Origin: Piscicola geometra
Taxonomy: Eukaryota; Annelida; Clitellata; Hirudinida; Piscicolidae
DNA length: 64,000 bases
Assembly: GCA_943735955.1 (NCBI GenBank)
Contig: OX030960.1
Coordinates: 7,418,861 to 7,482,860 of the forward strand
Direction: 5' to 3'
Shown: piece by piece, positions 27,141 to 39,323 of the stretch
Layout of the letters: each line of letters begins with the position of its first letter
Numbering within the stretch: the first letter of the stretch is position 1
The notes under the pieces: model-generated
The model's database searches: none
What the model was told of the DNA's origin: nothing
What the model saw: only the letters and a program-made list of their open reading frames with translations
Translations under genes and position numbers: made by a program

Positions 27141-28756
27141 TATTAGTAGCGTTTAATATTGTAATTTAAGCATTAGGGCAAATGAAGCGATATGGCGGCG
27201 ATTAATTGATGGAATGGTCGATAGATGTGGCATGAACTAACGGACTTTTTAATAAATTTATTAAATCGAGTTAATTCGTTATTTCTTTCAAGGATTCAGT
27301 TTTTTTACTAAGAAAAAAAGGTTTTACTAGTTTTTACAAACGATTATTCATATTTAAAGACTTTTTTAAACTTTTCTTCCTGATTTTAGGCCGTTGAAAT
27401 TTATAAAGTGGCTTAAAAACGTCTTATTTATTTCTTTATTAACTTTTTTTATACATTTTTTATTTTTTATCGTTTTTTAGCTTTAAATAATTATAAAACA
27501 TGTGTTTTATTATGTCGTCATAATTATTTTTATTGGGTAATTCGTTAATTCTTTGAAATCAAATTTCAAATAATTCCCGTTCAGGTAGAAATCGCCTAAT
27601 TAAGGGTAGCTAGATTTATGATTTTATTATCAATATTATGGCATTTCAACTAATACTTTGAAAGTATTTTTATTTGTCCATTATTTGCTGCAAAATAAGT
27701 TTTTGTGGTTTTTCTCGAAGCTATTACAGGCTTTTTTAATTAGCTTACAACCGTAATTTACTTTAATTATTTGAGCTCAAAGTACATTTTTTAATTAGTG
27801 ATATTTTTATTTTTATTGTTCATTACTACTACATTTTTACTTTTCAAAAAATTCCATACTTAACATTTAGTAAAATCTATTAGAAATCATTGCATTTTTA
27901 TGACATTGCTATTTGACGATCAGTTAAACTTAAAAAGTATTCTTGTGGACAGAGTGTAAATAATAATACTGCCAAAAAAATCATCGATAAACGAAAATTT
28001 AAACTTTAAATAAATGGCATAAGACGTGAGGGAGGAAGAAAAGCGAGGTTTAGGACGGCTGAGTCGACAATTAATTGAATTTATAGCACGATGGGTTGGT
28101 CGGATGTGTGGGATGGTGGAGGGTCGATTTGGGGGGCTAGAAAGACATTTATTAATACATTTATTGAATGACGCAGTTGCTGAAAGGTAGTGGTTGTTAT
28201 ATAACGTGAAGGTATTGAATAGTGAACATTTGTTGGATGAAAAGGATCTAAAAATTGATGTAGGTGATAAGTCAGTAGTCTTTATGGATGGATTAGCATG
28301 CGTATCTCACCTGTTACGCTTGCGCTTGCTTTACGGCCTAACGCCATCATTCTCTTCCGCCCATCCCACTCTTACATCTTTACTCTTTTTTCTTCGTCTT
28401 TTTAAAAAAATATTAGTATGATATTCGAACTTTTAATTTTTCAATTGATGTTTTATCTTTCCAATGTCCAAACTAGCCAAAATAAAGACTAGTAGCCCAC
28501 TGACCAGGGTCTTGAACAATATTTTAATAATTAAATTATCAATCTAATAATTTTAAAAACGTTTCTTTTTTTTCCTTCATGTTTTACTTTTTCAAATAAC
28601 AATAACAGAACTTTTTATACTAATAAAAATTTCAATTATGAGAAAACTTTTTATTACTTTTTTTATCAATTAAATATGACTTTTATTTTTCTTATTTGAA
28701 CTCATCTAATATGCACTAAAAATATTTTTGAAGTCGTCTACCCAGCGCTTACTTAC
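27141..28756. other. AT-rich non-coding stretch
   Basis: No repeat family or exon recognised apart from the candidate exon that follows. Confidence 0.4.
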
Positions 28757-28927
28757 CCACCCAGCCAGTCCTAAGACGCGTCCAAGCTGCATCATCATGC
28801 ACTCCATTAATTTCTCAATCGGCATTGCCAACTCGTGATGAATGTATCCTGGTGAATTGAAAGATTTCCTAATGTCCTCTCCCACCAGAGATATTTTTGA
28901 TGAGATACTCCTGCTTGAGATGCTTGC
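28757..28927 (-). CDS. isolated candidate exon, unknown protein
   Basis: A 171-base minus-strand segment has a good acceptor (pyrimidine-rich tract, CTCGTCACAG|GCAAGC) and a good donor (GGGTGG|GTAAGTAAG). It is open for 57 codons in phase 0 at both ends. The peptide has a non-repetitive, protein-like composition, with GEDIRKSFNSPGYIHHEL and PIEKLMECMMMQLGRVLG. No neighbouring exons were identified, and I do not recognise the family. It could be an internal exon of a gene with long introns, or a chance open stretch. Confidence 0.4.
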
Positions 28928-30876
28928 CTGTGACGAGAGCAATGGAAATGTTGTATTGGAGCAGTCTTTTGAGTATTTAATATGCGTTTTATGTAAGTGG
29001 GAAGTGAGATTCTTTATAGATCTATTTTGAAAATTTAAAATTTAAATAGTTGAAAAATAAAATTGAAAAATGAAATGAAAATATTTTAAAACTTTGAGTA
29101 TTGAAAGCGTATATTCAAGTCAAGATTTATATAGAAACCTATTTTGTTTTTAACTTTTAAAATTGGAATAAAATTTCAACAGCATGGATTGCATTTCAAT
29201 CTGCCTTGTATTAAATTAATGATTTGACCTTGAAACAACTTTGGCCTGCTGTCTTCTTGACGATCTTTCGTTTCAGATTTATTTTAAACATTTCATCTTT
29301 CCTTTTTTTCTTTTTAGAAAAAATATAATTTATTATTATGTATGGTTTTGTTTTTACTGTATTATTAATTTTAATTGCAACGCTTTTGTACTTAGCAAAG
29401 ACAATTTTTTACTTAACTGAAACTAAACAAAATTTATTGAAATGGCTTAAGAGTAGTTTTGATCATGAAAAATGTACGCCCGCAAAAAGCTTTAAAATGA
29501 ACTTTGAGATACGTCAAACGTCAATCTCAGCGAAGACTTTTAATTGGATTCCGTGCATTCAGTGCCTTATGCAAAATCAGTGAAAAGTCGAATTTTATTA
29601 TTTTTTCGTCTAAAATTAAATAATTTATTAATCACAGCCCACTAGATGAATATACTTCAAAAAGATCTACAAAAGTGAGACGAATTATTAAGAATATATA
29701 GCAACTGAATCTTTAACAAGATGGACTTGAAAGAATTTTTAACTACCGAAAGAACTCACAAAACTTTTTGCAAAGTTTCAAAACAAACTTTGAAACTTTG
29801 AAGATGAGATCTAAGTTGACTCGCAGCATAACTGCATTAGTGCCAAGCGTCTGAAAGCAAGTACCTTTGAAGCCCATATCCTCACACGTCTACTTTATGA
29901 ATAATTCATTCCAATATTCTTCTTGAAATTCGAATCTGTACGTCCTTATTTATGTTTTTACCGCTGTAATTTTTTTACATTTCTGTGACTCACAGTGTGA
30001 GTAACATTTTTAGGAAAAATTCTTATAAGTATTAGAATATCTCTTCATTCAACCTAAATACAAACAGTATTTAAGAGTTTGCCATTTATTTGGCAACAAC
30101 CTTTTTTTCAAACTTGCGATACTTATCAACAAATACATATAAATACAATTTTTTAAACAATCACACATAAACACACATACGTTAACAGACACAAAGTCTA
30201 AAACAATAGTTCATGCCACACTGCTTCGCCAATTCGTCTTCTCCATCCATCCATCTAACGTACCTTGCTACATAGAGTAATCAATTTTTCATCATAAAAA
30301 TTAAACATTTTAATGACAATTAAGACTTCAAATAAAAAATTTTAAAAGTGTTAACAAGGCAACTTTTACGTTTAAACAATTATATTTTAAAAAAAGAATG
30401 TTTTAAAGATTGTATTTAAACTAAATGCTAAATGACGCTTATGAATTTTAATAAAAACGTTTCACCATTTGTAAACCTACTTTTTTTATGGCAATTTTAT
30501 GTTTTAACAAATAAATTGAGATTTGAGAGCTTTACAAATGAGATTTAATTGATTCTAAATGAGTATTAAAAAACTCAAAGTTTCTAATTTTTTAAAAATA
30601 CGATTAAGAAAAAAACGATTTAAAAAATTTGAAAAAAAAACAAAACGATTTAAAAATATAAAAAAAGGATTGAAAAATAACAAAACGATTCAAAAATAAC
30701 AAAACGATTGAAAAATTACCAAACGATTGAAAAATTACCAAACGATTGAGAAAAAAAATGATTTGAATAAAAAATAAGTGGGAAAAAAAAGTAAAACTAA
30801 ATATTAAAAGATTGTAAAAAACAACTTAAATTAAATATAACAACTCTAAAAAAAGATTTAAAAAAACAAAAACGAA
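28928..30876. other. 3' flank of the FAS1 gene; A-rich tandem repeat
   Basis: AT-rich. At about 30600-30760 there is an A-rich degenerate tandem repeat built on AAAACGATT and GAAAAATTACCAAACG. Nothing else recognised. Confidence 0.5.
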
Positions 30877-33800
30877 TCAACTGACCAGGTTCAAAGCATT
30901 CGTAGTGCCAAAACATGAGTGCAAAAACGTGGTTGTAAAAAAAAAGCATAGGGCAGTTGTGGATGAAAGGGTAGTGGCTGATGAGGGTTTGTAGGCCAAA
31001 AAGTTGTCCACGATGTGCAGAACTCCATTTGTCATTTTCATATCCCAGTCCAGCACTCTGACTTTACCTTCTTCTGTCGAAATATAGTAACCTGTGGTGG
31101 CGTTTAGCGCTTGTTAGTATTGGCAGTGGCTGAAGATGAATGGGAAGAAAAATACTTTCTCTTTCTCCCTCTCTCAACCTCCCTTCTCACCTCCATTTTC
31201 ATTACTGACGCTGATCTCTCCATTGAAGGTTTTGTACTTCTCTGAGGCGCCGGGAGAGATGCTGCTGAGGTAGAGGGGAGAGTTGCCCACGTGCCGAGAG
31301 ATTAACTGGACGTTGGAGATGATTGGTTGCTCGTTGAATCATTTATGAAGCGTTAAATTATTATTTTTAAATGAAGTTAAAGATTAAAGTTGTTCCCTAA
31401 ATTAACAAAGTTTATTATAGTTGACTAAATAGATTCTAGACTCTTTACCCCTTTACCCACTCATAGCATATTCAGTTCATAATTGCGCTCTTTAATTTAT
31501 GAAAGAGCGCTAAATAAATGTTTTTGATCGATTGACTAATTGATTGATCATTTAATTCTAAAGGAATCTCACGTCTCGCAGTTTGAGCTTGTTTTGCTGG
31601 CCTAGGAACATGGGGCTGATTTCTTTGACTGCGTTTGGAGTGATGGCGAAGACGGTGAGGTTGTTGAGTGGGTTCCTGAGCGAGGTGAGAATGCCTGTTT
31701 CTTCGAATATATTGAAGAGTCGTCTGCTCGGTTGACATTTATTTTTCTATTTAGAAAATTATTTTTAAGATTTTTTTTCCTATTTAAATAAATTATTTGT
31801 AGTAATTTCTCACTGGTTGTTTGTATTCGTGGCTAGATATTCTGCCAGCGTGCTGTATGGCACACCAATGGTTTTGTCAATCTGGTCAGATGCATGGTGA
31901 ATAGATTAAACATGGAATAGTTGAAAATTTTATAGAAATATTACTGAATTTAAAAGCAAAAGTAAGCTTTAATTTGTTATTCTAACCGTGAACCTCAACT
32001 AGCCTCTTTGTTATTTAAATCTTTTTTTTTAATTAAATAATATTCCATATTTTTCTATTTTCTTCTCATAATCTTTTTCCTTTTTAATCTTATTTAATAC
32101 CACCCTTCCTTACTTTGTGGATCATCCCGTTGAGAGTGCAAATGTTTGATTCGACCACTCGTGCTCTGACGTAATTCACCTCCGCCCAGATTTCTATATG
32201 TTTTTTATACTTTCAAAAATTAATATTATTGTTTTTATATAATAAAAAAAAGTATTGTTGTTTTGTTTGTGATGTTAAAATTCAAAAAATAAATTTAACT
32301 TATTAAATTTATATTATAAAAAACAAGAAAAAAGATTTTCAACAGTTTTTTTAGTCTATTCCCTCACTCACCCTGTTCTTTCCTCCATATCTTGAGGTCA
32401 TAGCCTGGCCTCAGCGTCTTGTAAGTTTGTGCTTCTACGAAGTTGCTCAGATCAATGACCCCTCTAACCATCAGCATTTCCAGTTGCTGTGTGGTTGTTG
32501 TATTGTGCTTTTTGTGTTGTGGCTGTGGTGGTGTTGTTGGAGTATGGCTGTTGTTGTAGTGTGGTGTTGTGGTGGTGTGGTTGTGGTGGTGTGGTTGTGG
32601 TTGTGTTGTTGTGGTGTTGTTGTGGTGTTGTTGTGGTGGTGAGGTTGTGGTGGTGTGGTGTTGTGTTAGTGTGGTTGTTGTAGTGTTATTTTATTGATAA
32701 GGTTTTTGTGGGCGTAACATTAAGCGTGGTTGTTGTAGGTCTTGTCTTGTTGGTTTTCCACGTTGTCGTTTTTTTTATTTTTGTGTTTATAGAATTGAAA
32801 AAACAACTCTACCACTTTCATCATCACTTTTCCAAGTATTTTTTCCACCCTCCTTTCCACCCCTCCAACCTTCTTCAGCTCCGATTGATCCTTCGAAAAA
32901 TCATTTTTATGGAATGTAGAGTCAATGGGCACGAAGATGGTGTACTTGTCGGCTTCTGCGGGTCTGCTTTCAACACCCCCAACAGGATTCAAGAGGGCGA
33001 GGATCGATGGAGGAAGGTTGTAAAAGTGGATCTTGATCGTTCTGGGAGGATAGAATGTTTGGGCATGTGTGACTTTGGTTTTTATGTGTGTGTGGTTTTC
33101 TTTGTTTATGTTTATCTGTATTTATGATTTTTGCTACTTTTTATTCTATTTTAGTGAAAATTCATTTATTCAGATTCTAAGTCAACTTAAAACTGACGGA
33201 TAAAAAAAAGAATGTAACTATAAAAAAAGTCAAACTACTACCACTACAACAAAAATACCACACAATACACAACAAGAAGAGCAACAATGCCCAACAACTC
33301 CTCACAAAAGATCACGATCGTTCATGATGGTCCAGTAGGTGGTGTTGAGGGCGAATCCGAAAAAGTTGTCAACATAGTGTATGATGCAGTTGTTGCTTTT
33401 AATGTCCGATTTCGTTATTTTCGCCCTGCCACACTCATTCAATACGAAAACTGCAGTGTGGTTGGTTGAGTTTTTGAAGGAATGTGTGGTTATGTTGGGT
33501 TAAAGAAGTCATTTTTGTCTTCGCTTTTTTTAAGTATTTAAAATAAAAGCGTGAATATTTTTCTATGTTTAGTATTTTAATATATAATGTTAAAGGCTGT
33601 TGTCTGAAGATATTTAAAATTTAATCATCTGCCACTTATTAAACTAAGAATCCGCCTAACAGTTATACCTGAAATAGCATCTCTAACCATCCCAACACCT
33701 TTCTCCCCGAGCCACTTCACCTTCATTACTCAACTTGAAGACCTTTATATAGCCCTTGATGGCGGGTACAGGAACCTGACTGGCTGTTAAATATAGCAAC

Positions 33801-35974
33801 ACATCCACATGATATGCCCGGTTGGGAATTACCGAACTTTCGAGTACCTAGAAGATTTGAAAAGAATTATTCATAAATAATAATCATGATTAACATTTAT
33901 ATATATATATATATATAGTTAAGTTATGTTTTTATCATCTTTTTTTCACCTGCTTCATTATTCCAGGACTCAGTCCTTTAATCTTTGAGAACAAATCTTC
34001 TTCTCTTACTTTAAACCTGGAGTTTTTCCACTATCATCATCTCATCATTATCGACACCCTTACAATAATAAGTATCCTCGACATCATCATCATCATAATT
34101 ATCATCATTATCATAATCATCATCATCATCATCATCATCCTCATCATCACCGTCCTCATCATCATCATCATGATCCTCATCATCACCGTCCTCATCATCA
34201 TCATCATCTATCTCACCCATGAATGGCCTTGTTATCAGGAACGAATAGAGTGCAATAGGAAGCAGAGTTGCCGATGTAGTCTTTGACGACGGAGCCAAAA
34301 TTGGCATCGGGCACGATGGAACCGGAAACAGTGTAGTCGTTGAAGGTTTTGAATATGCCATACATTTCGCTGGAATTGATTTATTTCATTTTACTTTTTA
34401 TTTTTTGAAGTTTTTTTCCAATATATATCTTACAATCTTTTCAATTCAATCTTTAACTTTTTATAACCCAAACTTTTATGTATATCTATTTGTATTTTCC
34501 TCCTCCTCCTCTACCTGCCGTCTCTTTGCAAGAACACGTAGGCGTTCAGTCCGTCATTGACATTCATTCCTTTTTGGGGCTCCACAAAGAACTTGTCTAT
34601 GACATGACACCTTGCGGGAAAACCATATTTTATTTTTTATTTTTTTAAATAAATTTTACAATAACTTTTTATATCCAAATATACTATACTATATTTCTTT
34701 CTATTTCTTTAGTGTTCTTATAGCTTCAAAGGCTATAAACTTGTTTTTTATTTACAATTTTATAACTTTTATATAAATTCTCAATAAATTTTATAATTAA
34801 ATTTTTGGGTTACCTGCCGTTAAGCGCTAGAAGATTATTTTGCACAATCTCCGCGTCGTTGACAAAAACCTTGTTCTGGAAAGTGTTTTCATGAATTCAG
34901 ATAACTCAAGCGGCAGTTGAGCAATGGAACAAAATGGAAAGATATTAACCGCTCTATTAAGGCGAAATACAATACACTTTCAAAGCCGTGCCAAACCACA
35001 CTTGACTCTGCCGCAACACCACATTCTAGCTCTACATATAAAATCTCAGCACACCACATCACAATAATTCACACCACACCAATTCACCTCTCACCAACCA
35101 TGATTTTGTTCACGAAGATGTATGAAGTGCCGTAATCAGTCCTCAACTTCATCATCTCTTTCCCCTCCATCATTTCCGGTCCCCAAATCTCCCCTGGGAC
35201 TAAAGACCGGATAGTTCAGCAGTTAGAGTGTAGGTAAAAGTATAGATTTTAAGCTATCAATCAATCAATCAAATAAATTTATATAGCGATTTTTAATGAT
35301 TTCAAGAGTCTCTAAAATGTTTTTCGAATAATTTTTTTCTATATCCTTGGAACATTTACTAGTCTATAATACAGATTCAAAAAGTAAATATTTATACAAA
35401 ATTCTATACCACAACAAAACCACCAATACTTTGTCACTGCATACCCAAGTGGTATTTCAAGTAGAGGTTGAGTTCACTTCTTTGGGTTCCGTTCAGATGA
35501 TGGGAAGGAATGTTGGCGAAAAAAAGGTTATAAGTAGCGAAGAATGTGGTGTTTTTGAAGACTGGATTCCCCAAATAGGATAAAACTTCTGAGTCATGCA
35601 TATAGCCGTTCAACTGTATGGATGGATGGGTTGGTTGGTTGATTGGTGGTGAGTTGGTTGATTGATTGATTGGTGGTGGGTTGGTTGGTTGGTGTGGTTG
35701 GTTAATTTGTTGGTAGGTTGGTTGGTTTGGTTGGATGGTTGGTTAATGTAGCGTAAACCCTGACCAACTTCGAAACCACTATTTTTTTAAACACACATTA
35801 ACTCAAGGATGCATAAAACGCAAAAGAAATATTGACCATTCTTTCCTAACTCACCCACGTCATGTCAGCCCTGTTCTGAATTATATTTCTTATTGTCAAC
35901 TCTTGAGCGCCCACCACCAGCAACAACAACAGCGACCACAGGGACCACAGTGGCACACAGAAACACAAACACAT
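30877..35974 (-). CDS. fasciclin-I-like protein with four FAS1 domains
   Basis: Sixteen exons join with every phase matching: 35974-35855, 35613-35445, 35199-35114, 34875-34814, 34610-34515, 34369-34217, 34016-33950, 33847-33721, 33450-33306, 33041-32870, 32486-32372, 32193-32114, 31881-31814, 31723-31573, 31305-31191, 31073-30877. The protein is 640 residues, about the size of insect fasciclin I. Residues 1-23 are a signal peptide (MCLCFC... LLLLLVVGA). Four FAS1 domains follow at roughly 26-155, 165-330, 345-475 and 476-605. Each shows the family pattern, for example TTFFATYNLFF, YHLVPGE and NGRCHVIDKFF in the first and TNGVLHIVDNFL in the last. The C-terminus (about 610-640) is Ser/Thr-rich with a short hydrophobic stretch, possibly a GPI signal but weak. 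Known relatives (fasciclin I, TGFBI, periostin) act in cell adhesion outside the cell; that role is inferred here. Confidence 0.93.
31485..31560 (+). mobile_element. LINE 3'-end relic with stem-loop, in a FAS1 intron
   Basis: A perfect 9-base stem (GCGCTCTTT / AAAGAGCGC, 31485-31493 with 31502-31510) encloses an 8-base loop and is followed by AT-rich DNA and GATTGACTAATTGATTGA. The LINE at 41.8 kb ends in the same layout: GAGCGCTTT, loop, AAAGGGCGCT, then GATTGATT repeats. This looks like a severely 5'-truncated copy or a SINE using the same 3' end. It lies in the intron between FAS1 exons 14 and 15. Confidence 0.6.
32500..32700. repeat. GTT/GTG-rich simple sequence in a FAS1 intron
   Basis: Degenerate GTTGTGGTGGTGTGGTT repeat in the intron between FAS1 exons 10 and 11. 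It is antisense to the gene; sense is CAC/CAA-rich. Confidence 0.85.
34040..34208. repeat. (ATC)n imperfect microsatellite in a FAS1 intron
   Basis: CATCATCAT with CCTCATCATCACCGT higher-order units, between FAS1 exons 6 and 7 and very close to the exon 6 donor. The Asp-rich frame on the minus strand is intronic. Confidence 0.9.
35207..35300. other. tRNA-like box and GATT-repeat tail in FAS1 intron 2
   Basis: GGATAGTTCAGCAGTTAGAG (plus strand, 35208-35227) resembles a tRNA D-arm/A box. It is followed at 35255-35290 by ATCAATCAATCAATCAAATAAA and TATATAGCG, the reverse complement of a LINE-type 3' end (CGCTATATA... GATTGATT). Probably remnants of one or two short retroelements; too short to classify. 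Confidence 0.4.
35612..35750. repeat. (GGTT)n / (GATT)n tetranucleotide repeat
   Basis: GGTTGGTTGGTTGATTGG-type sequence that begins right at the acceptor of FAS1 exon 2. On the sense strand it is an AACC/AATC repeat. Confidence 0.9.
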
Positions 35975-36976
35975 CTTGATCTCTTAGAATTCAGTAGGTA
36001 CCATCATATTGAAAGGCTTTGATGTCTGTATCTCAGACAATTACTGACTATGAGAATATTCTAGTTTTTAAATACTAAATTGAAATATTGTATCTATATA
36101 TTTATTTTAAAAACGTTGAATTTTATAAAATTCTAACTTATTTTATTTAAAAGCTTTTTTTGCACCTGCGTTTTTTTTTAAACGCTACTTTCTTACCTGA
36201 ATAGCAGAAGCGCTCACTTAAACACTTATCATCCAAGAGTGTACGCGCCAATGCGGTAATACAAAAAGAGCACAAACCCAAGTAAACCTTGAGACCACAT
36301 TACTGAAAGCATGCTATTTATTTGACGCCTTAATTTGCAAAAAATCATAAACGCATTATTTATTATTTTTTAATTATTGCTATTTTTGTTATGATATTTA
36401 TTATAAGTATATTAATATTAAAATTAATAAATATTATTTATATTCTCTCTTACGAAATAATCGAAATAGCCAAAAGGAAAGCGAAATAAATTAAAGCTTG
36501 CGTATAACTAACTAACAATATTTTATTGGGAGTGTATTGAAGTTTATTATCAATCAATAAAAACTATGAATTGGTGATTATTCTTGTCAATTAACTCAAT
36601 AAAATGAATTAAATAAAAAATAATTTTTCTCTAATTAAGTGGATGATGAAAAGCTAGAATAATCTAGTTTTATAAAAAAAGAAAAAACTCAGAAGATTTG
36701 ATAGATGTAAAGGATATGACAAAAGAGAGGGGACTTAGCTAGTAAAATCAGGTAATCCATGACACATATAAAATAACCAAATCAAATGGAACTTATATAT
36801 AACTATGAAATGTAATATTCACTAATCAATTTAATTAAATTATAACTTTTAATTAATGATTTAATGATATAATTAGATAGCCTGGGTGTGTAAAAGCCGA
36901 AGACAGAAGCCATAGATGTGGAAGATTGTGACGAAACAAAACTCAATCAAACTACATATATACATTCAATAAATGA

Positions 36977-36980
<4 letters not shown>

Positions 36981-37042
<62 letters not shown>
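36981..37042. repeat. (GT)n dinucleotide repeat
   Basis: About 60 bases of perfect GT repeat. Confidence 0.97.
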
Positions 37043-37044
<2 letters not shown>

Positions 37045-37393
37045 TGCGTATGTGCGTGGGTGTGTATTCAATATTTAAAGATGCGTGGCATAGAATGAAA
37101 TTGTGTGGACAGGGGTAGTTCAAGTAGGTGAGGGATTCACTACGAGGGCTTCAGATCAAGAATGTAAATTGCGATTGATCATCATGAATGAAATTACATG
37201 CAGCAGTACAGAACTGACGGCTAAGATGAAGCGACGCACATTTACATATTAATCCTAAGCATAAATGGCTAATCAATGAAATTGAACTAATGATTAGAAT
37301 CGGGTATTAAGCACACATAGAGACTCAAATAATCATCTCGCAATTATTTCGGCGATTTTATAATACCAAGAATAAATGGACTCAAGGAAACTT

Positions 37394-37466
<73 letters not shown>

Positions 37467-37500
37467 GAATGATGATGATGATGAGAATGATGACGATGAG
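37394..37500. repeat. (GAT)n trinucleotide repeat
   Basis: About 72 bases of perfect GAT/ATG repeat, then interrupted GAGAATGATGATGATG units. Confidence 0.96.
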
Positions 37501-37723
37501 CTATTTTATATATTAATATTACTATAAATAAAAAAACCTTACTCCCTAATAAATATCCATATAAGCATCTTACAGAGCAATTGAAAATGGCATGTTACTG
37601 TAGGATGCGAATATGTATGGATAGGTTTTCCATTGAATTAAATATGATTACCACGCTTTACTTTATTTGATTTTAATTATAAATATTATTTTTTATTATT
37701 TTCTTCATATTATTAATATTACA

Positions 37724-37729
37724 TTTATT
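37724..37729 (-). promoter_or_regulatory. poly(A) signal of ARPC5
   Basis: AATAAA on the minus strand, 40 bases beyond the ARPC5 stop codon. Confidence 0.6.
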
Positions 37730-37768
37730 CACAATATATTTCGTGTTATTATTTTTTAATTGTATTTT

Positions 37769-39026
37769 TTACAATTTTTTCCTATCTGCAAGTGTTCTCA
37801 CGATACAACCAACTCCTGCTATGTTGAAAATCTTAAAAAAAAAATTTTTATGTTTTAAGTTCTCTTATGTTGAAATGTTTTAATATGAATACTTTCCATA
37901 ACTATTTCATTCTATTCACGTTAATCTATTTGCTTATTTTCTATATCAATTAACTAATTTAACTAATAGAAATCGGAAACTATGATATACAATAGGAATA
38001 ATGAAATGTAATATATTTTATATATTATATAATTAATTTATGCAAATTAAGTAGTAGTAGTTCTATCACTATTATTGTTGGTTTTATTAATATTATTAAT
38101 AGTATAATCTTGACCTTTTCATGCCAGTTGAGAAGTTGTGCAGGACTGAACTCGTTTGGGTATTCAAAGCCCTGCATTTAATAATTTATTTTTATATTTC
38201 ATAAATATTCATTTTTCAAGAAGATAAAATTGAAACAATCAATGCAAAACTACAATGCTAGCAATCCAACAAGACACAACCAAGATAATGACCTTGTAAA
38301 TGAATTTCATAAGAAGGTCGGTGTGGTTGGGTACTTCTAAACATGCTACTACCTGATCCACCTCAGAAGTCTTTATTGAGCAGACGACTTTCAAAACGCA
38401 TTGGATTAATCTCAGCTGTTTGAGGATTAAATAATCTTTTAAATATACAAGTCTTTAAATATGTACGTGTTTATATAATTGTTGTGTCTATTTGTTCATT
38501 GTAAGATTGACCTTATAGCTAGCTTCTTTTTTGGCAAAATCCACATTGTTCAACACATAGAGCAATGCATCTGTGTTTCTTCCTCTGATTTGTGGAATTT
38601 ATTGTCAGCAAAAGATCATTGGCTATTTTAACTGAATTAATGCCATATAGTTCACATTTAAAAAGAATAAACATACATTTTTGAAAGATAGATTATAAAA
38701 TATGAATATTTTAGTGACGCCCACTTGACCTAAATGCACTTAATAAAATTTTTAGACAAAAAAAATATATAGAATATATTTAAATTTGATATACCCTAAG
38801 ATTAAATTTAATTACATTAAAAATGAAATTGATGAGTGTATTCACAAGAAATGTATTGAAATACTATTTCAAGCACCAACGTCTGGAGGAGCGTCTGAAT
38901 TTCAGAATCATTTAGTTGACCCTTTGTAATTTTGCTTTCGTCATCATCATCTTTGAATTTTTCTTCCGAAAATTCATCAACATTTACTTTTCTAAAAGAA
39001 TTTTTTTGTCTACCAGTTGACGCCAT
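37769..39026 (-). CDS. Arp2/3 complex subunit 5 (p16-ARC)
   Basis: Five exons join with matching phases: 39026-38881, 38584-38512, 38415-38293, 38171-38115 and 37831-37769. They give 153 residues, the usual length of ARPC5 (about 151). Family landmarks are present in order: FRKVNVDEFSEEKF near the N-terminus, an acidic DDDDESK stretch, GRNTDALLYVLNN, LLMKFIYKGFE, LLNWHEK, and GVGCIVRTLADRKK at the C-terminus. ARPC5 is the smallest subunit of the seven-protein Arp2/3 complex, which nucleates branched actin filaments in the cytoplasm; it helps hold the ARPC1 and ARPC4 subunits. The start is the first ATG, preceded by an A-rich leader. It lies head-to-tail behind the type II membrane protein gene, about 300 bases from its stop. 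Nothing in it looks broken. Confidence 0.95.
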
Positions 39027-39079
39027 TTTTATAAAATTTACTTTTAAACAAGGTTTGAACTATTAATTATAAAATAAAG

Positions 39080-39085
39080 TTTATT
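39080..39085 (-). promoter_or_regulatory. poly(A) signal of the type II membrane protein gene
   Basis: AATAAA on the minus strand about 240 bases beyond the stop at 39324 and 54 bases before the ARPC5 start. It is the first such signal downstream. Confidence 0.45.
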
Positions 39086-39323
39086 AAGAATTAAATTTAT
39101 CAATATTCATTAATATAATTTTTGCAAATCAAGTTTCATCAAAAATTATACTTTTATTTATAAAACAAAAGCTGTTTTTAAATTTAACCAATTAAAAAAT
39201 ATAATCTGAATCTGTCTTAAATTTATATTATATGGATATAAGTTTTGCATGCCAATGTCAAACCCACAATATGTTCATTTCGTTAATCTAGTTCTTGAAA
39301 TCTCTAAAAAAAAAAGTCACCCT

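Larger units (their letters stand above)
35975..37768. other. spacer between FAS1 5' end and ARPC5 3' end
   Basis: AT-rich. Holds a (GT)n tract at 36981-37041 and a (GAT)n tract at 37394-37500. FAS1 promoter elements were not recognised. Confidence 0.5.

Noticed and set aside
33660..33720. Minus-strand open stretch KWLGEKGVGMVRDAIS beside FAS1 exon 8
   Set aside because: It looked like a frameshifted continuation, but ending exon 8 at GAAG|GTGAAG joins exon 9 in phase and restores a perfect FAS1 pattern, so the stretch is intron.
35095..35113. Longer version of FAS1 exon 3 ending at GTTG|GTGAGAG
   Set aside because: It has a good donor but puts the next exon out of frame; the donor at TTC|GTGAAC keeps the frame and the domain pattern.
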